Origin: Whitmania pigra
Taxonomy: Eukaryota; Annelida; Clitellata; Hirudinida; Haemopidae
Direction of reading: 5' to 3'
DNA length: 64,000 bases
NCBI GenBank assembly: GCA_021613335.1
Contig: JAJTWR010000374.1
Span: 853,501-917,500, forward strand
Below the pieces are notes generated by a model. The model was not told where the DNA came from. It saw only the letters and a list, made by a program, of their open reading frames with translations, and ran no database searches. The translations under genes and the position numbers were made by a program. Positions 1 through 13,587 of the stretch are shown piece by piece; position 1 is the first letter of the stretch; each line of letters opens with the position of its first letter.

Positions 1-165
1 ATTAGCCGAATGGGTTACGTGTCTGCATACGTCGGTAATGACAACAGTCGTAATGTGTCGCCCTTGGGAAGGAGCGCTATATAAATGGTTACAAGAAACG
101 CCTCTGACGCTATGCATATGGCGCTATATAAATGAAGTTACAATTACAATTACAATTACAATGAT
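1..165 (+). mobile_element. tRNA-derived SINE copy, cut by window edge, internal deletion
   Basis: The copy starts inside the tRNA-like head (A-box-like TTAGCCGAATGG) and reaches the GCGCTATATAAATGG tail, then a second GGCGCTATATAAATG and an (ATTAC)n run. Compared with the copy at 44892-45037 it lacks about 32 bp between GTGTCG and CCCTTGGG, which removes the B box. It lies in the presumed NDC80 intron left of 620. Confidence 0.75.
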
Positions 166-386
166 TAGGTAATACACTGAGTATGTAACATGATAACTAT
201 ATAATGTTATAACCTTGTATTATAATGACTAATATTATAACGATACAAGCCTTGAGTCCATTGATGGACTTACACCATCCTAGAAATTGTCTAACATTCA
301 TTCATTCATAATATAATATATATTAAAATTTCAAGGAATTTTTAGATTTTGTTTTTAATTTGTGTTTTTTGATTCATCTTACAGTA

Positions 387-522
387 TCGTTATCATTATC
401 ATCATCATTATTATTATTATCGTTATCATTATCATCATTATTATTATTATTGTTATCATTATCATCATTATTATTATTATTATTGTTATCATCATCATTA
501 TTATTATTATTATATTTATTTA
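387..522 (+). repeat. (ATT/ATC)n microsatellite
   Basis: Impure trinucleotide run in the presumed NDC80 intron. Leu/Ser-rich open frames across it are artefacts. Confidence 0.9.
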
Positions 523-619
523 ATAATTATTTATTCATATAAATGACACGACATTAACTCAATGCAATGAACATGTTTAGTTTATTAAATCCACTAAAAT
601 ATCTTTTTCCCCTCTACAG

Positions 620-912
620 TCCAACAACGACGTTTACCACAAAATTGTCGAAGGCCTTCCGACTACAGAGAAGGTGTTGTCTTTGAAATTAAACTTTAAA
701 ATGAAATTTAGATTTAAATTAAACTAAAAAAAAATTAAACTCAAACATAAATAAAATTAAAAAATTTAATTCAAACGTAATTGATTTTTAGGAAATACTG
801 AAGTACGAACTCAGAACGTACGACTACTTCATGAATGATAACGACGACTACACGAAGGATCTAGCAGAACTCGAGGAGAAAATTGGTCAGTTGTTGTTGA
901 AGTTGTGAAGTC

Positions 913-975
<63 letters not shown>

Positions 976-1020
976 TTATTATTATTGTTATTGTTATTGT
1001 TATTGTTATTATTATTATTA

Positions 1021-1054
<34 letters not shown>

Positions 1055-3719
1055 ATCATTTATTATTAACGAATAATACGATGATGCGAATATTTAATAA
1101 TAAGATTCTAAGACACGAATATTTGTTCCAACTTGAGTTTTAAAAAATATTTCATATTTTAATTAACTTTGCAGTGGGCAACAGGAATGTCAAAAATGAG
1201 AACGTAGAACTAGAAAGATTGGTGCCGAGACTTCAAACAGAATTGGAGGATCTGATGAAATATATGGTGAGTACTTAAGAGATATTTTACGAATTATTTA
1301 ATTTATTAGAATTACTTGATTGTTGTTAAGAAATATTTTACGAATTATTTAATTTATTAGAATTACTTGCTTGTTGTTAAGAAATATTTTACGAATTATT
1401 TAATTTATTAGAATTACTTGCTTGTTGTTAATTGGGAGTCAAAAGGATTGACTCCGACGACAACAACAAGGAGTTCTAAAAATATGTTGTAAAATAAATA
1501 AAAGTTAGAAAATTTACAAAAAAATACATTTAAATTCATTTGTAACATTTTCATTTTTTAATTTGTTGCAAACTGCTTTCAGGCTGTTGTGGATCACGAA
1601 TGCGACAAAGTTAACAGAGAAGTATTCGAGTTGTCAGCTGGAAATGCAAAACTTGTCGAGTACATCGACGGAATGGAATTTAAATTAACTCAGATGGACA
1701 AAGACATTGTCACGCTAAAGAGTCAGGCACAGAACTTAGGTGACTACCTCCTTAGATATTATTATTATTAGTAGTATTATTACTAATTGTACATATCAAT
1801 TATTATTATTATTATTTGTAGTATTATTACTAATTGTACATATCAATTATTATTATTATTATTATTTGTTTTTGATATGTTATTTGATTTGAGCAGAGTT
1901 AATTATAAATTAATTTTAGTTTATTGTCTTGACAAGCAAGAATTTGTGAAGTTGAGGCTTTGTTTCCAGTTTTGCTGCAATACAATTTGCCTATTAACGT
2001 TTGTTTCACACACGTGATCCGAATTCGCGAAGTAAGTTCCAACTTGCAACTCCAGACGACGAGATAAGCATCCTTTCGCTGGAAGCTGAGCAGAAAGAGG
2101 CAGAGATAAAACAGCAGAGTCAGCTGGGATTCGACGTACACAAGTTGGAGTCCGATTACAAACAGGCCAAGGAGTGCAACTTCAATCTCGAGACGGAGAC
2201 AACCAGTTTCAAGAACATGATCGAAAACCAGCAAGCACTGTCGTCTGCTCTCACAGAGGAGGTGAGTCACTTTATCGATACAATGACGACTCGACCAATG
2301 CAACAATCACTCTCAGTACAATCAAATCCCTCTCGTACGTACGATTCACAATTACATCTCCGTTTCGTCAGATCAAAGCTGAGCTGCTGAAATTAAAAGA
2401 GTCAACGGAGGTCATGTCGGTCTTGACGAGAGACGAGGAGGACCTCATCTTCGGTCTGAACCTCGTCATCGGCAGAGAGCCTCAGTCCATCAAATCCGTC
2501 GAGGTTCGTCGTAGAATTCTGAATCTGTTCATCGAAATCTAACCTTCAACTTTTTATGCTCTGCATTTTCAGCAACTGGTCTGCAACATGGTCGGCCGGG
2601 TTAACTCGGAAAAGACAAAGTTGGATGAACTTCTGGCAGAGCAGAATGTCGAGCAGGTGAGACAGGCAGTGATGACGGGCAGAGAAAAAGTTGTCCAACT
2701 CCAAAACATCGGCAAAACGCTCGACAGGGACGCCGTCAACGTTTTGAAGGTATGTTGTAAAGATGATTTAAATGCTTTTCAAAATGCCGACATCACATGT
2801 TCGGTTGTTTTTGTGGTTAAGATGAAAGTTGTAGATGAACAAATTATAATAGCACTCGATCGGTGATGGTTATGATGTCATTGCAGATGCATCAACGAGA
2901 GGAACAAGATTATCTCGAACAGGTTCAACAGAGGAAAGAAGCCTACGAGAAGAATTCAAACGAGTTTTCTGCCTTGTCCGACCATGCTCAGATGCTCCTT
3001 GATGAGTTAGAGCTTTTAAACAAGTTATAATAATAATAATAATAATAATAGTAATAGTAATAATAATAATAATAATAATAGTAATAATAATAGCAATAAT
3101 AGTAGTAATAATAATAACAATAATAGTATTAATAATAATAAAATAACAAAACACTTGTAGAAGTAGAAATATAGAAATATTTTCTATATGAGATCATTTC
3201 ATGTTACTTTGTCATGTTATTAGTATAAAAATATTTTTGTTCGAGCTTATCTCTCGCTACTAATGATTTTATTTCATTTTTTTTCATCAGATATCGACGC
3301 GAGGAAGAGAAGCTGAACCGAGTGAAGCGAGAATGTTTGGATGCGATCGCTCAGCTGACCAGGACGGAGAAGCAGCAGAGGAGCACAATTGATGTTGGTG
3401 GCAAATTATTTATTTAAAATAGAAATTATTTTATTACTAATCACATTTCACATACAAGTTACCTTAACATGTTTAAATTATTTTATTACTAAACACATTT
3501 CACATTCTGTCTAATTGTATCTTCATTTCAAGTTAATTAGCTAATTCAGAGTAACATGCCACGGTTCATACTAACTAATTGATGCAGTAACATTAATAAA
3601 GTAACTAATTTATTGATTTACATTCTCAGAAACTCATTGCAAGAAATCATGAAATATTGGAGGAAGACAGGCAAAGAATTAAGGCACACTTCTTAACCAT
3701 GAAAGCGAGCATGAAGTGA
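620..3719 (+). CDS. NDC80: NDC80/HEC1-like outer kinetochore protein, 3' part (N-terminus off left edge)
   Basis: Exons read at 620-673, 792-885, 1175-1266, 1583-1739, 2056-2261, 2372-2503, 2573-2749, 2887-3023, 3291-3393 and 3630-3719 (TGA). Phases agree at every junction and give 413 residues. NDC80 is the microtubule-binding subunit of the Ndc80 complex; its long coiled coil joins Spc24/Spc25 at the C-terminus. The visible protein is almost entirely heptad-rich coiled coil. It begins with a YELRTYDYFMNDNDDY segment that lines up with the end of the calponin-homology region of HEC1 (YTIKCYESFMSGADSF), followed by an NMIENQQ segment like the NIIDNQK of HEC1. The remaining length (413 versus about 430 residues in human) and the order of segments also match. 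The microtubule-binding CH domain should lie left of the window. The identification rests on weak, collinear coiled-coil similarity, so another coiled-coil protein is possible. AATAAA-type signals lie near 4204-4220. Confidence 0.6.
914..1052 (+). repeat. (ATT)n microsatellite
   Basis: About 140 bp of ATT/GTT triplets within the NDC80 intron that follows the exon ending at 885. Confidence 0.95.
1280..1432 (+). repeat. 51-bp tandem repeat, about three copies
   Basis: Three near-identical units containing ATTTTACGAATTATTTAATT followed by a TTGTTGTTAA end. They lie in the NDC80 intron just downstream of the donor at 1267. Confidence 0.9.
3025..3140 (+). repeat. (TAA)n microsatellite
   Basis: TAA/TAG triplet array starting directly at the donor of the NDC80 exon ending at 3023; the donor GT is the first intron dinucleotide before the array. 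Confidence 0.9.
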
Positions 3720-4759
3720 ACTTTAACCCCCACTACTGACTTAACATTGTAACATTATGTTATGTCTTCAATTAACCATTTCACTTTTTCTATTTGTTAA
3801 TTTTGTTTCCTTTTGATGACCTTGACTCAATCATTGTTGCATTAGCATTAATTAGTGTTTTAATTGCTTAAGTAACATGTGTGTATATGGGTATAATGGT
3901 TAGACCAGCAAGCTGTTCTGTGATGCTAGGGTAAAAGTGAATTAGTGTTCAGTTATTTTCTTGAGAATGTTCGACTCGAAGGAAACGAATAGATTTCGGC
4001 AAAGACTTCTTATGGATGAGAGTTCCAGCATTGTGCCATCTTTAGATATATTACTTTAACTATTCGTTTTTTTTTATTTAATTAATTTTAGTTTTAGTTA
4101 ATTTTTTACATTTTCAGATTAGGGGAGAGATTTAAAGTGTCAGAATTTATGATTTTATAAGTTTGTGAGAACCTTTGTTGGTATTTGGTAAGAAAAAGTT
4201 TTGATAAATAAATAAATAAAATATAAAAATATTCGGTGCGAACCGAAAAACGAGTGTTACCTTGAATTTCTTAACAGGATATTAAGTGGTTATGGGGTTT
4301 TGTGTTTATTCCACAGCAATATAAAAATAATATTAACTGAGTTAATGGAGAATGTTGTGGTGATTCTGTAGTAATATAAAAACTTCCAGAAGTAATGCCA
4401 TCGCGACGTGTCGTAAGGCCATGTGTGTTTGGTTATTGAAGACCAAAATAAAAGTAGATGCTTAAAAAGCATTCTGAGCAGCAGAAATTCATTTTGGATG
4501 TCATTCCGTTATGTGATAAACGTATTATTTCAAGCCAAACTACTAGTCGTATGCACTTTCTTATTAGCAATTCAAACCAAGAACATGTTTCAATTTTAAC
4601 AATTTATTAATATTTATTAATGCAGTGTTAGAAGAATCAATCTGGTTAAGCAGTCATCATGTTTATCTATCTCTGGTATTAATTGATTGGAAAGTGAATT
4701 AATACAAATATTTTATCAGTGCATATTAAGCAATTCGAAAATTCATAATTTCCCAGAAA
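3720..4759. other. NDC80 3' flank, no further gene seen
   Basis: AT-rich sequence with a TAAATAAATAAATAAA run near 4205 that can serve as polyadenylation signal for the upstream gene. The convergent gene A ends at 4760. No convincing coding sequence was found. Confidence 0.6.
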
Positions 4760-5326
4760 TTATGCTTTGGGTGGTCTATCGCAGGTGTAACTGGCTGCAT
4801 CCCAAACTTCTCCATCTGGGCAATTCATAATAAAACAGCTTTGAGAGTTATCGCACTGGACGAAGTTACCAGCCTCCTCATGGGGAAAGTAAAACTTGTG
4901 CTCGTTTGCATTTTCAACAGTGCATGGATTATTTTCTTCGCAGTCGTAAGTTCCCGTGATGAATGGAGTTTGCGGCCAAAGTGGAAGAACCATACGGGGG
5001 GGTGGTAGACTTGGATCGTAGATGCAGGTCAGAAGAGTTTGGTTCCAGATTGTTCCAAAGCGACAGAGCTGATAGTAGCACTGATTCGCTTGCAGACCGC
5101 ATTGGACAAAGTACTGGGGGAAAAGACTTGGATAGTAATACAAGTCGCTTCCCTTTCCACACGGATTTCTGAATCCACAGCCGTACCAATCAAGGGACAG
5201 TTCAGCTGGTAAAAATGGTTTGAAGATGATAAGTAGATTTTAAAGAAATGTAATTATTAGCGATAAATTACCTGAAGCTGAAAAGGCCACAGCCATTGAA
5301 AGAAGACAAGTGATAAATAGCTTCAT
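4760..5326 (-). CDS. Secreted two-domain CBM14-like protein (copy A)
   Basis: Two coding exons, 5326-5272 and 5205-4760 (minus strand), encode 166 residues. Exon 1 is a signal peptide (MKLFITCLLSMAVAFSAS) that ends in phase 1, like every copy in the window. The mature part has two six-Cys modules joined by a Pro-rich linker (SLPPPRMVLPLWPQ). Each module ends in the chitin-binding type 2 pattern, Cys, 12 residues, Cys around GTIWNQ or GEVWDA, and each has two extra Cys between the canonical positions. CBM14/peritrophin-A domains bind chitin in matrices, cuticle or gut lining; binding here is inferred. A non-coding first exon upstream is suggested by an AAG/GTTAGT donor near 5540 and a TATA element at 5589-5596. 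Closest visible relatives are copies C and B. Confidence 0.85.
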
Positions 5327-5588
5327 CTTGACTCTGAAAAAGGTAAATAACGCAGTTATCACAGTTGATTTTACAAACTAATTTGTTAATAAAATTAAGC
5401 GTGTAATATGTAGCGTGAACAATAAAAAGAATTTTCAAAAATTGTTAACTTTTATTAATACTGAAATTTTTATTTATTAAATTAGCCTAAAGCCGTGCTA
5501 ATAGTTTAAGTAAAGTGAATATTAACGAATTTAACTAACCTTGTTCGAAAATCGCTTTTCAGAAGTACAGAAGGCTCGTCCTGAACTC

Positions 5589-5596
5589 CTTATATA
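5589..5596 (-). promoter_or_regulatory. TATA box of copy A
   Basis: TATATAAG on the minus strand, about 260 bp before the ATG. It is followed by a short leader and a splice donor, the same arrangement as in copies E-H. Confidence 0.6.
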
Positions 5597-5806
5597 GACT
5601 AAACTGAGAGGAAGGTATGTGAATCAGCGAAAGCGAAGAAATGGTGGTTAGTTCAGGGCAATTGTCTACCAATGCCGATTCACCAGGTCAATGACAAATA
5701 CCTTCATGAAAAGACGTCTCGACAGTTTTGCCACTTTAAATCAAAAGTTTTGGTCGAATGAAATTTGGGCCGTCGAATCATGTCAAGGTTATGGTTGAAT
5801 GTGACA

Positions 5807-5971
5807 TCAGATCTTGCCGCATACCTGTAAAACATTACGAATTTCAACAAAGAATGACTGAATCCTTGGAATCCATTTATCACGGGCCATGAAAGCTGCT
5901 TGGAGGTAGAGAGCGACAAGGACCAAAAAGAACAGAAGCTGACTGGTTTTAGCCATTGTCAAGTATGGCAT
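5807..5971 (-). CDS. Candidate short secreted peptide
   Basis: Open frame of 54 codons from ATG 5971 (second in-frame ATG at 5956) to TGA at 5809-5807. From the second ATG it starts MAKTSQLLFFLVLVALYLQA, a strong signal-peptide-like stretch, followed by a short amphipathic segment (RDKWIPRIQSFFVEIRNVLQ). A splice donor CAG/GTATGC follows the codons for LQ, so the true C-terminus may be in an unseen exon. It shares no visible similarity with the CBM14-like genes on either side. It could be an exon of a secreted peptide gene or chance; the hydrophobic leader with an adjacent basic/aromatic helix is the only support. Confidence 0.35.
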   Translation of the reverse strand: MPYLTMAKTSQLLFFLVLVALYLQAAFMARDKWIPRIQSFFVEIRNVLQVCGKI

Positions 5972-6702
5972 TTTGAAGTGAAGTAGTTGAGTTGAAGCTA
6001 TTTTATTTGCAGACTTTTTTCTACCAAAAAATTAAATTGTTTCCAAAATTGCGCACAGTAGGCTTTTTTAAATATATAATCCAAATCGTTGCTTAAATCT
6101 ATTTTTAGTTTGTCATGATTTTTAAAATAAAAATATTAGTAATTTACGCCTTTGGACGAAAATTTTATTAGCTGTACCGCCAAAGAGTTCAAGATCTCTG
6201 TTTTAGGCTGCTTGATTCACAAAGTAAAATTCACCTAAGGCATATGATAGGTTTTGTTGAAGCATGTATGTTCGTTATAAATAACTTCAAGAATTTTCCG
6301 TTAGTTTCCCATTGGTAATAAAATTTTATCAACTAAAACAGGTTGTTCTTATTAAACTTAGTAATATAAAGCTTTTGGCTCAGCATACAGACTTATAGAC
6401 ATTTCGAGACAACGAGAAGGACATGTGTCATGCATACGCATTTTTTTATTTCATTTAGAATAAGACTATCGAAATTTGGATATTGATTAAAATGAGAGAT
6501 TTTCATCACACAGACATTACTCTTCTTAAATCATTGTAAATAAAATGTTACGTTATATCAATAACGAATAGCAAATAATGTCATTAGAACACTTTTAAAT
6601 ATTACTTATTATATTAAATTTATTATAAAAGCAGAAGGTTAAAAATACTCATTACATTTATAGAGCTTAACCCATAAAAAAACTTCTTTGAAAGTTAGAT
6701 TT

Positions 6703-7263
6703 TCATGGTTTCGGTACACAGGTGTAGCCAGCTGCATCCCACACTAGACCATTATTACAATATCTGATGAAACACTTTCTGAAGTTGTCACACTGGACAT
6801 ATAAGTAAGATATTTCGTGTGGAAAGTAAAATTTATTTGCCTTTGCGTTTTCAACTGTGCAAGGATCCTTGTCTCCGCAGTTGTAAGTACCCGTAATGAT
6901 TGGACTTTGAGGGTAGACAGGGATAACAGGGGCGGGTGGTGGCGCATTTGGATCGTGAACACAAGCGAGTATGGACTGTTTCCAGAGAGTGCCAGGACTA
7001 CACATTTGGAAGTAGCATTGGTCAGGCGTTATTCCACACTGAATGAAGTATTGCGGGTAGTAAGAAGGGAAGTAGAATTGCTGTTTTGAAATGCCACAGG
7101 GATTGTAACGCCCACAGCTGAACCATGAAGACCCCCATTGAGCTTTAAAATATAATAAGATAATTAACGATGGAAATTTTAATCACAATTTGAATTTATT
7201 CTAAGAACCTGAAGCAAATGAGGCAGAAATCAGGATGAAAATGGAAGCGAACAGGAATTTCAT
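6703..7263 (-). CDS. Secreted two-domain CBM14-like protein (copy B)
   Basis: Coding exons 7263-7209 and 7142-6703 (minus) encode 164 residues. The signal-peptide exon reads MKFLFASIFILISASFAS, phase 1. The mature protein opens with a Trp/Cys segment and a Tyr/Phe-rich stretch (FYFPSYYPQYFIQC), then a CSPGTLWKQS motif, a Pro-rich linker (NAPPPAPVIPVYPQ) and a second Cys module ending GLVWDAAGYTC. Module layout matches copies A and C on the same strand, but the opening resembles copies F and H (GVSWYNC-like) of the distant plus-strand cluster, so B is a link between the two clusters. It is intact. Function is inferred as extracellular chitin or matrix binding. Confidence 0.85.
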
Positions 7264-8998
<1,735 letters not shown>

Positions 8999-9582
8999 TT
9001 AAGCAAGTCCACTAGGCCTGGGTTTGTCACAAGTGTAACCAGCAGCATCCCACACTTGTCCTTCGGGGCAGTCCTTGGTAAAACACTTTTTAAGATTGTT
9101 GCACTGAACGTATTTGCCAGAAGTTTCATGGGGAAAGTAAAATAAATTTTTTTCTGCATTTTCAACAGTGCATGGATTCTTATCTTCGCAGTTGTAAGTT
9201 CCATTGACGAATGGAGATTTTGGCCAAATAGGTAGCATATGAGTAATGCGGGGAAATACTGAGCGTGGATTATGCACACACGACAACAAAGTCTGGTTCC
9301 AGATAGTGCCAGGGGCACAATGTTGGTAATAGCACTGATAATAACTCTGACCGCACTGAACAAACACCTGTGGGAAAATACTTGGGTAATAGAACAAATC
9401 TTTTGATTTTCCACATGGATTTCTGAATCCGCAACCGTACCAATCGAGATCTAGTTTGGCTGGTAAAAACATGTTGAATATTATGTTAAAAATATATTTT
9501 AAGAGGTAAATTAATCGTTTTTAATACCTGAAACTGAAACAGTCAGAACCAGTGCAAATAAGCAAGTGATGTGATGCTTCAT
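8999..9582 (-). CDS. Secreted two-domain CBM14-like protein (copy C)
   Basis: Coding exons 9582-9528 and 9459-8999 (minus) encode 171 residues. Exon 1 is a signal peptide (MKHHITCLFALVLTVSVS). The mature part opens with LDLDWYGCGFRNPCGK, nearly the same as copy A, then the Cys modules with GTIWNQTLLSC and GQVWDAAGYTC. The linker is divergent (VFPRITHMLPIWPK) and lost the PPP motif. It is the closest paralogue of copy A, including a shared upstream block with GTCAATGACAAAT (also before D). Secreted chitin- or matrix-binding role inferred from the CBM14-like Cys spacing. Confidence 0.85.
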
Positions 9583-9806
9583 ATTGAGCTGATTCTGCGA
9601 AAAATATTTTATATTTACAAATCTCTGTTACCAATTATGACATAAATAAAAAATTAAAATTAAAGATTCTTCGTCTTTATTACGAATAATAAGACATGGT
9701 TAGAAAAAATTATTTGTAATAACAGTTTAAAAAATTTACCTTAAATTTCTCATTAAATGTCAAACCAGTAAAGAAAACTTTTTCTATTGAGCAGTACTTT
9801 ACTCCT

Positions 9807-9815
9807 CTTTAAATA
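9807..9815 (-). promoter_or_regulatory. Probable TATA-like element of copy C
   Basis: TATTTAAAG on the minus strand about 225 bp before the ATG, in the position where copy A has TATATAAG. Confidence 0.4.
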
Positions 9816-10774
9816 CATCATACCAGGATGGAATTGTATTGTGAAACTGCCTCGAAATGTCTGACAGATCAATGACAAATTTGTTGAAATGAATTCAAGA
9901 AGAAAGAATGTTCTTGGCAACGCTGTAATAAATCACCATTACTTGGTTGAAGAAATTAATCATGGTTTAGCTAAAGTTCAGTATGTTCAAGGTCCTTATG
10001 GTCGAAATTTAATGTTATGTCTAACTCATTTTCTAATTCATAATTTGTAAAATTACTTCTTGAATATTATGACCACGAATGGAATGGTGCTTTCTGTAAT
10101 TATGTATGTTGATTACAAAATATTAAAGATATTTGTAAAAATAGATAAACATGGATTGTTACATTTTTATGTAACACTAATCATGCTTAAACTGATTTGA
10201 AACAATTTAACTCGAAAAATATTTTAGTTATTTTTCAGATGGCAGAACTACCATCGCTTAGTACTCCAAAACTTAATCCAATGAAACTATGTCTGCTGAA
10301 TGCCTTAAATTGACTGATGATCATTTTGTGTGACGATTTAGAGTAGAACTCACAGAAAGCAGGGAACCGTAATAAAGGTTCCGTTCCGTGAGAATGGCAG
10401 AAATTGTTCTCCAGAAATGTGGATACTTGAACATCGATCGAAACCGTCCCAGAAATATTTGGGATGCGGTAGCTATTAAATTGTGAAAATCTTTTTATTT
10501 TTTGAAATCAACACAATTTGAGTTTCATTTTCACATTCAAAAAAGAGTGGAAGTTTTATTTATTATTAATAAAAAAAAAACAAAACAATACAAAATGCCC
10601 ATCAGTCCATGGAACATGTTGTTACATTGAAAGCAACAAGAGTTAGAATAATTGATTAAAGTCTAATTAGGCAATCAAAATGTATCTTAGCTAAATTAAA
10701 CACTGTTCTATTTAGTAACGTTATATACTCTATATAAACTCTATATTCGTTAACTAAACATCACCGCTCAGCAA

Positions 10775-11265
10775 ATCATGCTTTGGGTGGCTTGTCACAG
10801 GTGTAACCAGCTGCATCCCATATTTCTTCGCCAGGGCAATCCATGGTAAAATATTTCTGAAAGTCGTCACACTAGACGAATTTGCCAGAAGGTTTATGAG
10901 GAAAGTAAAAAAAAAACATGTTAGTATTACATGTAGAACGCATGTGTTTTTATCCTCGCAGTCAAAGATTCCACTGATGAGCGGAGGATATGACCAGATT
11001 CACTGTTCCGCTTCAGTGCCATACTGAATGAAGTACTGGGGGTAACGACTTGGATAGTAAAACAAGTTTTTTTTGATATTCCACAGGGATTTCTGAAGCC
11101 GCAGTTATACCAGTCAAATTCTAGTTTGGCTGATAAAAATATTTTTATAATTTAGTGTAGAAGTATTTATATTAAGTAGATGCATAAATAAAAGTTAGAA
11201 TTACTTTGAATACCTTAAACTTATAAAGCCAGAACAAGAGGAATAAAAGTTAGGCAAAACTTCAT
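10775..11265 (-). pseudogene. Decayed CBM14-like gene (copy D)
   Basis: Signal-peptide exon 11265-11214 is recognisable (MKFCLTFIPLVLAL) but contains an in-frame TAA. The second exon region, about 11130-10775, keeps the opening (WYNCGFRNPCG-like), the Tyr-rich stretch and the end (GEEIWDAAGYTC-like) in different frames. Roughly 120 bp including the GTxWNQ motif, first-module Cys and Pro-rich linker is missing, and a stop follows a lost Gln codon in the FVQC motif. Flanking promoter-like sequence near 11690-11760 is still similar to that of A and C. A relic of tandem duplication. Confidence 0.85.
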
Positions 11266-12043
11266 CTTGAGTTTTGTCTGCAAAAACAGTAATTCGTGCT
11301 AGTGATTAGAAATGTAACTAATTGATAAATGTAATATTATGAATAAATTAAAATATTTTAATATTATAAATATTAATGGAATATAATGGAATATTATAAA
11401 TTTAATATTTTATTATGTAATATTTATATTATAAATTATTACTAAAATTATTATATATTATTGTTATATATATATATTACAAATAGTTTTGAGTTTATGA
11501 ATGGAGGTTATTATTTTATCAATTTAGCACGTTTAGGTTTCAGTTGGAATGGGTGGTAATAAATCCTACTTGAAATTTGTCATCAACTGTCGAAATAGCA
11601 ACAAAACCCTGAAAGAAAGTGCTAGTAAATATGCCATAACAGGAAGGAAAATTAATGTAAAAATAGGTCTAATTCCTCAAAAATGTCTGGCAGGTCAATG
11701 ACAAATTCACATAAATTCACTCATGAAAAGCATTCTTGGTGATTGCAGAAATAAATCATGGCCATATTTGAATGAAGAAATTTCTTTTACTTTTGCTGTT
11801 GTTGAGAAACTGTTGTGTTGTGGTTGTATCATTGTCTCAAATGTTGATCCTTGACACTTTTTTCTTATTGATTCATAAACTAATTAATAATACACAAATT
11901 ATGCTGTATTAACATTTTAATAATTATGCAACCATTATTTCAGAATGTCCCATTTACCAGGATGTCTGAAGTAAAAAAAGTCAGAGATTTTTCACTTTTG
12001 ATCTGAATCAATTCTGATCTCGTTCCAACGATTTTCCATTATT

Positions 12044-12363
<320 letters not shown>

Positions 12364-13429
12364 TTGACAATATTGATATTCACCGATTTAAATATTTTAT
12401 TAATTATATTGCATAATTACAAATCTTATTATTGACGTACACTATGTCGCGACTATTGCCTACGCGACAGTGACTATTTGGTCAAGGCCGTGATTGTGAC
12501 ACGTGAACATTTGATTTGATGTCAACCTTTCTAAATCACCTGTACAAAATCGCTTGTTGAGTTTCACAATAATTCATTGTAAAAGAGCTGAATATGGATC
12601 ATAACATTGTAAATCCATACTTAAAAATTATTTTAAAACGTTTGCGGAATTTTATCAAGACTGCTTTGCAACAATGGAAGGCAGTTCCAGTCCAGACATG
12701 GAAAAGGAAAAGAGTGTCTGGAAGGAATGTCTGGATGAGCAATTTGTAAAAACTTTAATAAAATCAATGGATGACGGATGTTTTAGAGTTTTTTTTTTAA
12801 ATAAAAGAAACATATTTGTCTTGTTAACATTTTAAAAAGCGCTTTACTTGAGTTTTAGTCATTTTTTAATGATTGTTAAATGTGTTTTTCGTTGCTGTTA
12901 GACTTTCTGCACGAAACAATTTAACGAAAATTCTAATCTAAAAATTAATTACAAATATTTATTAAAATTTTTCGCTAAAAAGTTAGAGCTATGAATTAGG
13001 AAATTTTAATTTCAAATCAAAAGCAATTTCTCACTTAAATGATTATATAAGTGCTAATAAATACCGAATAAGATGACTAAGATTGATTATAATTATTTCT
13101 TTAGAATATGAAACTGGTTACGACATCACTAAACTTAAATCATTCATAAATCGACTGGGCCGCTGAGAAATTTGAGTAAGAACAATTCTCCATGATTTAT
13201 GCGAATAAGAATTATTATTATAATGAACCTGTTGAACCTGTTATCCACATTTCCACCTTATCATTCATTTTATTATCCTGGTTTTTTCCTCGTTGATTAC
13301 ATCGCTTATTCATTATTCCGATTATTCATCGTCTCTCAGTTGTTGCCATTAATTTTCACCTGTCGTTACCATTAGAAATTTATATATATGCAAAGACCCT
13401 TTCAAACGCCCCTTTAAATTTGTCAAATT

Positions 13430-13587
13430 GAAACAACCTATCCCCTAGACGGGAATTAATTCCCTTGGGATAGTTCATTAATGAATTTGTGAATCTTTTT
13501 TTGGTGTGATTTTTTTTTGGCTATTTGAATATAGTTTTTTGAAAATAAACGAATTCAAACCTTAAAAAAAAAAAAAAAAAAAAAAAA
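13430..13587 (+). mobile_element. Possible retroelement 3' end with poly(A) tail
   Basis: A segment with AATTCCCTTGGGATAG and AATAAACGAATTCAAA ends in an A-run of about 23. A similar pair of motifs (ATATCCCTTGGGCTAC, AATAAACGAATTCAAA) recurs at 50325-50392. The recurrence plus the A-tail suggests a non-LTR element or SINE 3' end; class unknown. Confidence 0.35.
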
